Shown here piece after piece: positions 1-4,505 of a DNA stretch of 7,413 nucleotides (positions are counted from its first letter, which is position 1; each line of letters starts with the position of its first letter). Below the pieces are notes generated by a model that did not search any database, was not told the DNA's origin, and worked only from the letters and a program-made list of their open reading frames with translations. The DNA is taken from NCBI GenBank assembly GCA_900770605.1, contig CAAGKS010000055.1:1-7413 (forward strand). The letters run 5' to 3'. This DNA is from Clostridia bacterium. GTDB taxonomy: Bacteria > Bacillota > Clostridia > Oscillospirales > CAG-272. The translations under genes were made by a program, and so were the position numbers.

Positions 1-1
1 A

Positions 2-115
2 TTCGACTGGAAGACCCCCGATCACTTCCGTATAGTAATGCTCCCCAGAGCCGATGAGCTTCGCGACGCGGTAAGACGTATGGGAGAGTTCCTTGACGGA
101 TATAAGCAGAAATAA
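2..115 (+). CDS. C-terminal end of a PLP-dependent aminotransferase (AlaA/alanine transaminase-like), 5' truncated by window
   Basis: The frame is open from base 2 and stops at TAA 113-115, giving 37 residues of a protein whose start lies outside the window. The visible tail contains DHFRIVMLPR, then an acidic/amphipathic helix and FLDGYKQK at the end. This is the pattern of the last strand and helix of class I/II fold-type I aminotransferases; E. coli AlaA ends in a very similar D-H-x-R-I-V-x-L-P-R ... FL-x-GY arrangement (from memory). Members of this group transfer amino groups between alanine or other amino acids and 2-oxoacids in the cytoplasm using pyridoxal phosphate. The PLP lysine lies upstream of the window, so the substrate cannot be assigned. 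The gene is co-directional with the regulator that follows 135 bp later. Family fairly sure, exact enzyme not. Confidence 0.72.
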   Translation, partial: FDWKTPDHFRIVMLPRADELRDAVRRMGEFLDGYKQK

Positions 116-130
116 GGTTTTTGATTTTTG

Positions 131-148
131 TTACCGAATTTTCGGTAA
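131..148. repeat. Perfect 8-bp inverted repeat TTACCGAA-tt-TTCGGTAA
   Basis: The arms are 131-138 and 141-148 with a two-base centre. The tight symmetry suits a DNA-binding operator for a dimeric regulator better than a terminator, because the loop would be very short and no T-run follows. It starts 16 bp after the aminotransferase stop. The TTACCG core recurs at 203-208, close to the XRE gene, so it is a candidate autoregulatory site. That role is inference. Confidence 0.45.
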
Positions 149-208
149 AATTTGCGCTGTTACGAGGAGTAACAGCGATGTCACAGCAAGTCTATTGCTT
201 TTTTACCG
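143..208 (+). ncRNA. Possible structured leader RNA upstream of the XRE gene
   Basis: CGGTAAAA at 143-150 is exactly complementary to TTTTACCG at 201-208. Pairing them encloses the 155-177 hairpin and the 185-199 hairpin, giving a three-way-junction-like fold. The same bases have competing partners: 141-148 can pair with 131-138, and TTTTAC 201-206 can pair with GTAAAA 217-222. Mutually exclusive pairings just before a ribosome binding site are typical of attenuators and cis-acting riboregulators, but no known riboswitch class was recognised. The symmetric repeats could equally be protein-binding DNA sites. No covariation was tested. Confidence 0.25.
155..177 (+). promoter_or_regulatory. Perfect 9-bp hairpin with a Shine-Dalgarno-like loop
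   Basis: CGCTGTTAC (155-163) pairs with GTAACAGCG (169-177) around the loop GAGGA (164-168). No T-run follows directly, so it is not a classical terminator. The loop and first base of the 3' arm read GAGGAG, a good ribosome binding site placed 8 nt before ATG 178-180, which opens a 28-codon frame. A weaker 5-bp hairpin (AGCAA 185-189, TTGCT 195-199) running into a T-run at 199-204 lies next to it and could act as a weak terminator or attenuator. Confidence 0.45.
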
Positions 209-264
209 TTTTCAAAGTAAAATCAAAGCATCGAAACGGAGGTGTTCAATATGACTTTAGGTGA
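178..264 (+). CDS. Possible 28-aa upstream ORF / leader peptide overlapping the XRE start
   Basis: ATG 178 is preceded by GAGGAG at 164-169 with an 8-nt spacer, and the frame runs to TGA 262-264. The peptide starts MSQQVYCFFTVFKVKSKH and then continues through the SD and start of the downstream gene in another frame. Its stop lies 11 to 13 bases inside the XRE coding sequence, an arrangement that allows translational coupling. Against it: the peptide is short, matches no family I know, and the second half may be just the shadow of the XRE translation-initiation region. Its SD is in the loop of a 9-bp hairpin, so initiation may depend on RNA folding. Confidence 0.25.
   Translation: MSQQVYCFFTVFKVKSKHRNGGVQYDFR
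195..223 (+). promoter_or_regulatory. Candidate sigma-A promoter for the XRE gene
   Basis: TTGCTT (195-200) and TAAAAT (218-223) are separated by 17 bp. The -10 matches consensus at 5 of 6 bases; the -35 matches only at TTG. A start near 230 would give a very short leader just ahead of GGAGG at 238-242. A second possible pair is TTGATT 121-126 with TAAAAT 146-151, but its 19-bp spacer is long. Inverted repeats overlap both, which would suit autoregulation. The true start site cannot be decided from sequence. Confidence 0.3.
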
Positions 265-841
265 AAAGATCAAAGATGCGAGAAAGCAATGTGGGCTTTC
301 TCAGGAGCAGTTGGCGGAGAAGATGAGCGTTTCACGCTCCGCTATCGCAAAGTGGGAAACTGACAAGGGATTGCCTGATATAAATAATTTGAAGGCACTC
401 GCGCAGCTTTTGAACGTTAGCGTTGACTATCTGCTTGATGACGGAGAGCGTATATGCGAGTTTGTTACGAGAGAAGCGTACGATCTTGCAAATTACGGAA
501 AGGGAATTAAGAAAAGAAAGAAGGATCGCGTGATCCTGGAAAAATTCCCTGATGCAGAAATATATACGTTGCTTGGCAGAGTAAAGCTCGCTAAAAGTGA
601 GAAGGTTATAGATAATCTTCTTGGATTTCTTACATCTGCGCCGTTTGGTATCCCCGATATTATCAACGGATTAAAAAATTCGGATAAGGAGTTTTATCTG
701 GTAACCCGAGAGGGCAAGCAGTTTATCGTGACCGTAACGGATGAGTTCGTTGAAACGCGACAGCTCGCAAAGCCCATAACGTCTGAAAAATTCGAGCTTG
801 GTAATTGGATATTTATCAAATGCGCGTACAAGCCGAGATAA
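251..841 (+). CDS. XRE-family helix-turn-helix transcriptional regulator with unknown C-terminal domain
   Basis: This 196-aa protein starts at ATG 251, because GGAGG at 238-242 is ideally spaced (8 nt); an in-frame GTG at 242 overlaps that ribosome binding site and cannot be the start. Residues about 3-60 form a Cro/CI-type HTH: GEKIKDARKQCGLSQEQLAE, then the recognition helix region VSRSAIAKWETDKGLP and LAQLLNVSVDYLL, a textbook XRE domain. Residues about 66-196 are not a second HTH or a membrane segment. A basic patch (KGIKKRKKDR, 84-93) is followed by a mixed alpha/beta domain ending in short strands (EFYLVTREGKQFIVTVTDEF; GNWIFIKCAYKP) that I do not recognise; it could sense a ligand or partner. 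The gene looks more AT-rich in its codons than the genes after it, a mild hint of separate origin. It is monocistronic, closed by a terminator at 863-894. Repeats in its leader may be its operators (inference). Confidence 0.9.
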   Translation: MTLGEKIKDARKQCGLSQEQLAEKMSVSRSAIAKWETDKGLPDINNLKALAQLLNVSVDYLLDDGERICEFVTREAYDLANYGKGIKKRKKDRVILEKFPDAEIYTLLGRVKLAKSEKVIDNLLGFLTSAPFGIPDIINGLKNSDKEFYLVTREGKQFIVTVTDEFVETRQLAKPITSEKFELGNWIFIKCAYKPR

Positions 842-862
842 ATCGGATCGTAAAATAAAAAT

Positions 863-894
863 ACCCCTGACGTATTACCGTCAGGGGTGTTTTT
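863..894 (+). terminator. Rho-independent terminator of the XRE gene, probably bidirectional
   Basis: ACCCCTGACG (863-872) pairs perfectly with CGTCAGGGGT (879-888) around a 6-nt loop, followed by G and TTTTT at 890-894. On the minus strand the hairpin is followed by the complement of the A-rich 851-862, which is also U-rich, so it can stop transcription from both sides. It lies 21 bp after the XRE stop. Confidence 0.9.
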
Positions 895-896
895 AT

Positions 897-931
897 GAAA
901 ACAGTCTCGGTCATACGTTGACCGAGACTGT
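897..931 (-). terminator. Rho-independent terminator of the cpsCDB operon
   Basis: ACAGTCTCGGTC (901-912) and GACCGAGACTGT (920-931) form a perfect 12-bp stem with a 7-nt loop. Read on the minus strand it begins 6 nt after the cpsB stop codon and is followed by TTTTC (901 to 897), a short U-run. On the plus strand no T-run follows, so it is directional. The bidirectional hairpin at 863-888 backs it up. Confidence 0.85.
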
Positions 932-937
932 AGCTCT

Positions 938-1642
938 TTATTTGAATGATATAGGCTCTGCGTCCTTAAGCAGCTCGGCGGTGCGAGACGTTATAACGTC
1001 AAAATACTCGCCGAGTATTTTTTTGCAGCTTACGAAGCGCTTGTAGTCCTTCTGATCTGCTCCGTGGAGATCACTGCCTATCGCGCAAACGCGATCGGTG
1101 TTCTTGACGTAGTGCATAAGCTTACGCTTTGTTGAAAAGCTGTTAAGTCCCTGTGCGTTGATCTGTGCCAGCGCGCCAAGCTCAAGCATTTCGTCTATGA
1201 CGTCAGCGTAGTGCTTTATATATCTGTCGATATGTGCAAGCACAACCGTGTATCCGTCAGAGATCAATGCCTCAACCGTTTCAACGTGCTTATCTGTGAG
1301 CGTCTCAAAGGGAAGCTCTAAAAGTATGACCTTAGTTCCTCTTATGCAAAGGGAGTCAAGTCCTTCCATTTTCTCGAGATTTCTGCAAACCAACACCTCA
1401 GCGCCCCAAAACAACGTGGGAGCGGGGAATGGAGCTGCGCCGTTCAACTTTTCAACCGATGCGGCGATCTTCTCGGAAAAGCGTGAGATAGTGTGATCGT
1501 TGGGATAAAAATGAGGAGTTGCAACTGCAAATTCAGTTCCCGCATCGCTCATAAGCTTGAGCTGCGCAAGGCTTGTGTTAAGATCCGCGGATCCGTGGTC
1601 TGCGCCGGGAAGAATGTGAGAATGAAAATCAAAGACTGCCAT
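938..1642 (-). CDS. cpsB: PHP-domain tyrosine-protein phosphatase, CpsB/YwqE type
   Basis: This 234-aa metal-dependent phosphotyrosine phosphatase of the PHP (polymerase and histidinol phosphatase) fold should remove phosphate from the tyrosine-rich tail of the BY-kinase encoded just upstream. The start ATG (1642) has AAGG seven bases ahead. Family metal-site motifs appear in order: FHSHILPGAD (H7, H9, D15), TPHFYP (H44), WGAEV (E82), LLELPF (E109), LAHIDRY (H137) and IGSDLHG (D191, H193). All nine ligand positions expected for a trinuclear CpsB/YwqE site (recalled from the family) are present. Deviations from usual wording are H16 where DDG is common, F45 after H44, and IDR instead of PER near H137; none removes a ligand. 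Length is close to typical for the family. It is the last gene of the operon, 32 nt after cpsD. The enzyme is cytoplasmic; no signal or membrane segment is seen. Confidence 0.9.
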   Translation of the reverse strand: MAVFDFHSHILPGADHGSADLNTSLAQLKLMSDAGTEFAVATPHFYPNDHTISRFSEKIAASVEKLNGAAPFPAPTLFWGAEVLVCRNLEKMEGLDSLCIRGTKVILLELPFETLTDKHVETVEALISDGYTVVLAHIDRYIKHYADVIDEMLELGALAQINAQGLNSFSTKRKLMHYVKNTDRVCAIGSDLHGADQKDYKRFVSCKKILGEYFDVITSRTAELLKDAEPISFK

Positions 1643-1674
1643 GATACAACCTTGCCTTCATTTGACGCTTCGCG

Positions 1675-2421
1675 TCAGGAGTTGCTCTTCTTATTGCTTG
1701 AAGCGGGAGCTTGACCGTAGCCGTAGCCGTAGCCATTGCCGTATTTGTATTTGTAAGATTTATCGCCCTTGAGGTTAGATCCTGCAACAACGACACCGAG
1801 AACCTTTGCATTGAGCTGCTCAAGCGTTGCGATAGCGGCGTTGAGATGCTTTGCATCGGTCTTGTTAGCCATTACTACGAAGATGTATCCGTCCACGAAG
1901 GGAGCAACGGAAAGGGGATCGGCGACTATGCCAACAGGGGGCAGGTCGATGAAGATAACGTCGAATTCGGTGCGCCATTTTGCAAGCAGCTCCTCGAACT
2001 TCTTGCCAAGCATAAGCTCGGAGGGGTTGGGAGGGATACAGCCGCTTGTAAGCACGTAAAGTGAGGGCGCGGGATTGGAAAGCTCGAAGCTGTCTATCTT
2101 CTCAATTCCCGAGAGAAGCTCGCTAAGACCTGCCTGGTTCTTTTTGAGCTTGAAATTCTGATACTGAACGGGACGGCGCATATCTGCGTCGATAAGTAAT
2201 ACCTTCTTGTATGCCTGCGCGTAGGAGATAGCAAGGTTGGAGATAACGGTGCTCTTTCCGTCGCCCGCCTCGGCTGAGGTTACTGCATATACGGGGCAGC
2301 CGTTTGCATTCTCCGTGGTGTACATAAGGTTGGTTCTGAGCTGATTGTAAGCCTCCTTTATAGCGAAAGGAGTATTATCGTTTATCAGTCTGATCTTTCT
2401 TGATTCTGTTTTTCTGCTCAT
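1675..2421 (-). CDS. cpsD: Bacterial tyrosine kinase (BY-kinase), CpsD/YwqD type
   Basis: This 248-aa cytoplasmic ATPase autophosphorylates on tyrosine and normally works with a Wzz-like membrane partner to control polysaccharide chain synthesis. The start at 2421 has AAGGAGGG (2436-2429) with a 7-nt spacer; the frame extends 24 codons further upstream, but only into the end of cpsC. Motifs: Walker A in TSAEAGDGKST (K56), Walker A' in LLIDADMRRP (D78, D80), Walker B in VIFIDLPP (D159). Before the P-loop, EAYNQLRTNL is the usual N-terminal helix involved in oligomerisation in this family. The tail carries six tyrosines: KSYKYKYGNGYGYGYG around residues 221-236, the expected autophosphorylation cluster. 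Part of it is encoded by a short DNA repeat, three CCGTAG units on the plus strand at 1715-1732. As in Firmicutes, kinase and membrane activator are separate proteins. Confidence 0.93.
   Translation of the reverse strand: MSRKTESRKIRLINDNTPFAIKEAYNQLRTNLMYTTENANGCPVYAVTSAEAGDGKSTVISNLAISYAQAYKKVLLIDADMRRPVQYQNFKLKKNQAGLSELLSGIEKIDSFELSNPAPSLYVLTSGCIPPNPSELMLGKKFEELLAKWRTEFDVIFIDLPPVGIVADPLSVAPFVDGYIFVVMANKTDAKHLNAAIATLEQLNAKVLGVVVAGSNLKGDKSYKYKYGNGYGYGYGQAPASSNKKSNS
1715..1732. repeat. Three tandem CCGTAG hexamers within the cpsD tyrosine tail
   Basis: Three perfect 6-bp units encode Tyr-Gly dipeptides on the minus strand. Gain or loss of one unit would keep the frame and add or remove one tyrosine, so the tail length could vary by slippage. 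Three units is short, so the mutability is speculative. Confidence 0.6.
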
Positions 2422-2434
2422 AGTAGTACCCTCC

Positions 2435-3220
2435 TTAAGATTCGCTGTGCTTCTGCGCAGCTTCGCCGAGATTCCAGTTGGGGATATCGGCAAGAATGGG
2501 CTTCTTTACCAATTCCTTAACGTCATTTGCGCTTCTGATAGTTGTATCGAAGAACTTAACGAGGAAGAAGCATACGAAAGCGATGATAGCGCCTGCAAAT
2601 CCACCGATAAGCGCGTTTGTAACTATGCTGGGGGATACGTGCACGGCAGTAGTTGCAGCGCGTACTGTGGAAACACACTCGAGCTGGTTCTCATAGGGGT
2701 AATAGTTCTCGCCGTCCTTGTAGTAAATATTTACCTCGGTTGCGGGGCGAACTATCTCCTTGATAATTGCGGGAGCATTCTTTTCTATGTACTTGCAGAT
2801 GTCCTTTGCGAGATATCTGTCAGTGCAGGTTACGGTGATAGAGAATATAGACGTGGTAGCAGAGGTCTTGGAGGAGATCATAGCGCGGATATCCTTAGCT
2901 GTGAGCTTGGAGGAGTCCACTTCCTCATAGGTCTTTTGCTTCACCTCGTCAAGAACCAGGTTTACCATCTTGTCACTGAGGATTATCTCAACGTAGTCGT
3001 TAGCGAGATACTCAACTGCGGAAAGCAGGGACGAGGTGGTGTATTCCGTGGTGGTGCTTGCATTGTTGATATAGAATGATGTTGATGAGGAATACTTGTC
3101 TGGAATGAGAGTAGTTATTCCTGCTGCTGCAAGGGCGAAAACGATAGCGAGTATAACTATTTTCCACCAAGCAGATTTAAAGACCTTCCAAAGGTATCCC
3201 AAGCTTATTTCGTTGTTCAT
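2435..3220 (-). CDS. cpsC: Wzz/CpsC-like chain-length determinant and tyrosine-kinase activator, membrane protein
   Basis: This 261-aa protein belongs to the Wzz/polysaccharide co-polymerase family. The start at 3220 (MNNEISLGYLWKVFK) has AAAGGA six bases ahead; an in-frame ATG at 3235 lacks a site. The N-terminal signature is followed by membrane segment 1 at about residues 20-39 (WKIVILAIVFALAAAG). A roughly 160-residue extracytoplasmic region follows, containing LANDYVEIILSDKMVNLVL and the strand SIFSITVTCTDRYLAKDI. Membrane segment 2 is at about 201-223 (NALIGGFAGAIIAFVCFFLV). The cytoplasmic tail (KFFDTTIRSANDVKELV ... PILADIPNW) is the part that in CpsC/CapA proteins activates the kinase. 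An unusual tyrosine-rich stretch (NIYYKDGENYYPYENQ) sits before TM2, and the proline-rich motif common there is reduced to SPS. It is the first gene of the operon; its TAA stop is embedded in the cpsD ribosome binding site, so translation is probably coupled. Confidence 0.9.
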   Translation of the reverse strand: MNNEISLGYLWKVFKSAWWKIVILAIVFALAAAGITTLIPDKYSSSTSFYINNASTTTEYTTSSLLSAVEYLANDYVEIILSDKMVNLVLDEVKQKTYEEVDSSKLTAKDIRAMISSKTSATTSIFSITVTCTDRYLAKDICKYIEKNAPAIIKEIVRPATEVNIYYKDGENYYPYENQLECVSTVRAATTAVHVSPSIVTNALIGGFAGAIIAFVCFFLVKFFDTTIRSANDVKELVKKPILADIPNWNLGEAAQKHSES

Positions 3221-3243
3221 AGCATGTCCTTTCATATCTTAAC

Positions 3244-3280
3244 TTATAGAAACTGTTTTCCAAATAAACGTATTCTATAA
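3244..3280. promoter_or_regulatory. 8-bp inverted repeat across the cps transcription start: candidate operator
   Basis: TTATAGAA (3244-3251) and TTCTATAA (3273-3280) are exact inverted repeats separated by 21 bp. One arm lies directly after the -10 box over the predicted start near 3275; the other is in the 5' leader. The centre-to-centre distance is 29 bp, nearly three helical turns, which could suit a repressor binding both half-sites. The AT-rich arms could arise by chance, so the role is tentative. Confidence 0.3.
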
Positions 3281-3281
3281 A

Positions 3282-3310
3282 ATTATATCATAGTTAAAAT
3301 TGATTGTCAA
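3282..3310 (-). promoter_or_regulatory. Consensus extended -10 sigma-A promoter of the cpsCDB operon
   Basis: Read on the minus strand: TTGACA (3310-3305), a 17-bp spacer, then TATAAT (3287-3282), preceded by TG one base away (TGaTATAAT). Both hexamers match the housekeeping consensus at all six positions and the spacer is optimal. Predicted start near 3275, leaving a leader of about 55 nt before cpsC. Such a strong core promoter is unusual for a polysaccharide gene set unless it is repressed or the proteins are needed in quantity. Confidence 0.88.
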
Positions 3311-3372
3311 TAGAGTTTGTACAATATTGGCGTAGCCTGTCGAATACAGGGGGGTGTTGAGAACTACCGATA
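3311..3372. other. Spacer between the rluB-side operon and the cps promoter
   Basis: No gene is seen here. It holds two overlapping short palindromes, TTGTACAA (3317-3324) and CAATATTG (3322-3329), just upstream of the cps -35 box, and a 5-bp hairpin CCTGT/ACAGG (3336-3350) without a T-run. No convincing terminator closes the upstream operon, so some read-through into cpsCDB is possible. Confidence 0.4.
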
Positions 3373-3753
3373 TCAATGGCAGTGATCGGTGAAAAATCCG
3401 TTGAGATCGATCTCAAAGCCGCCATCGGCGTTCTTCTTGAAGCCTATTTTTCTGAGCAGCTGCTCGTCCTGTACCTCTCCGACGTAGCGTGCAAAGTGTA
3501 CGCCGCACAGGTCAATGAAATTGAGCGCGCCTCTGCCCATAACGAAAAGCGCGTCGGGATCGTTTTTGCAGAGCGAGGGAGCAAGATCGTGGATCTCTCC
3601 GCCCTTGTCGGTGAGCTTGAATTGGCAGATGCCTGCAAATTCGTCGTCAACCGAGACCGCGTATGCAAGCAGATCGGCGTCGTAGCAAACTCCGCACTTC
3701 TCGCAAAGCTCTTTTTGCATATCCTTTGATTGTATTGGTAAGACCTTGAACAT
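3373..3753 (-). CDS. Small Cys-rich GNAT-like protein of unknown function
   Basis: This 126-aa protein has ATG 3753, with GAAAGG seven bases ahead overlapping the end of rluB; only 3 nt separate the rluB stop from this start, so the two are probably translationally coupled. The layout recalls a small GNAT acyltransferase core: a central strand pair (DEFAGICQFKLTDKGGEIHD), a long helix with a following strand (DALFVMGRGALNFIDLCG, then ARYVGEV), and a terminal LLRKIGFKKN ... FEIDLNGFF. The usual acetyl-CoA loop (Q/R-x-x-G-x-G/A) is not clear; MGRGA sits roughly where it would be. There are seven cysteines, including a C-x2-C-x2-C cluster at 17, 20 and 23, and the protein ends in DHCH. No signal or membrane segment. 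The fold assignment is inference; no substrate can be named, and a metal-binding or non-catalytic role is possible. Confidence 0.75.
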   Translation of the reverse strand: MFKVLPIQSKDMQKELCEKCGVCYDADLLAYAVSVDDEFAGICQFKLTDKGGEIHDLAPSLCKNDPDALFVMGRGALNFIDLCGVHFARYVGEVQDEQLLRKIGFKKNADGGFEIDLNGFFTDHCH

Positions 3754-3756
3754 ATT

Positions 3757-4503
3757 TTATCCTTTCTGCTTATCCTGCCCATTTTGTGCTGGGCTGAGAA
3801 GCTGTACCTCGCGCGCGGTAAGCCTGCGCCATCTTCCCGAGGGAAGAGAACCGAGCTTTACGTCTCCGATAGCAACTCTTGAGAGTCGGCTGATATCCAG
3901 AGACACGCGCTCGCACATTTTTCTTATCTGTCTGTTTCTGCCCTCAAAGAGCGTCATCTGCAAAACACTTTTGCGCGGGTCGTCCGAGTGCAGAGGTGTG
4001 ACCTTGACAGGCTGGATACGGTAGCCGTCTATCGTCATAGGGGCGCTGAGCGCCGCAAGCTGAGAGGGAAGCACCTTGCCGCGTACGGTCACGTGATATA
4101 TTTTGGGAACGTCGTGCTTGGGGTGTGTGAGCCTTTTGGCAAACTCACCGTCGTTGGTCATCAGCAAAAGACCGTCCGAGTCCATATCAAGTCTTCCAAC
4201 GGGATATACGCGCACACACACGTCGCCCGTCAGCATACTTACGTTTTTTCTGCCCTTTTCGTCAGACATCGTAGTGACGTATCCGCGGGGCTTGTTGAGC
4301 ATTATATATACTTTTTCGTCGCACATGGGGATTATTATCTTCCCCTCGTATTCAACGACGTCCTTTCCCGGCTCGATGGAGTCGCCCACCGAAGCGGGTC
4401 TGCCGTTTACGTACACGCGTCCGAGCCGTATCTGCTCCTCGGCAGCGCGGCGCGACATAACTCCGCAGTCGGTAAAGTATTTTTGCAATCGTACCTGTGC
4501 CAT
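3757..4503 (-). CDS. rluB: RluB/RsuA-family rRNA pseudouridine synthase
   Basis: This 248-aa cytoplasmic enzyme converts a specific uridine in ribosomal RNA to pseudouridine. The start MAQVRLQKYFTDCGVMSRRA at 4503 is chosen because AAGGA lies six bases ahead; an in-frame ATG two codons earlier abuts that site directly. Residues about 3-50 are an S4 RNA-binding domain (RLQKYF ... SRRAAEEQIRLGRVYVNG). The catalytic domain follows with LNKPRGYVTT, then the hallmark VGRLDMDSDGLLLMTNDG with catalytic Asp106, LTHPKHDVPKIYHV, and EGRNRQIRKMCE near residues 187-198. The length fits RluB of Firmicutes, which modifies 23S rRNA; RsuA (16S) cannot be excluded from motifs alone. Genome position after a dac gene supports the B. 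subtilis-type RluB assignment. It starts 2 nt after the dac stop, so it is in the same transcript. Confidence 0.93.
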   Translation of the reverse strand: MAQVRLQKYFTDCGVMSRRAAEEQIRLGRVYVNGRPASVGDSIEPGKDVVEYEGKIIIPMCDEKVYIMLNKPRGYVTTMSDEKGRKNVSMLTGDVCVRVYPVGRLDMDSDGLLLMTNDGEFAKRLTHPKHDVPKIYHVTVRGKVLPSQLAALSAPMTIDGYRIQPVKVTPLHSDDPRKSVLQMTLFEGRNRQIRKMCERVSLDISRLSRVAIGDVKLGSLPSGRWRRLTAREVQLLSPAQNGQDKQKG

Positions 4504-4505
4504 TT

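Noticed and set aside
131..222. CRISPR-like or mobile-element repeats in the XRE leader
   Set aside because: The repeats are short inverted arms without regular spacing, spacers, cas genes or target-site duplications.
242..250. GTG 242 as start of the XRE gene
   Set aside because: It overlaps the GGAGG site that is correctly spaced for ATG 251, and the family sequence begins at that ATG.
798..1046. Plus-strand open frame after the XRE gene
   Set aside because: It runs through two terminator hairpins and antisense to cpsB, with no credible ribosome binding site or homology.
2422..2493. 24-codon N-terminal extension of cpsD
   Set aside because: It lies inside the end of cpsC, whereas a perfect AAGGAGGG site with 7-nt spacing supports the start at 2421.
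3221..3235. ATG 3235 as cpsC start
   Set aside because: No ribosome binding site ahead of it; AAAGGA is placed for the ATG at 3220 and the family N-terminus begins there.
3336..3350. CCTGT/ACAGG hairpin as terminator of the rluB-side operon
   Set aside because: Only a 5-bp stem and no U-run on either strand.
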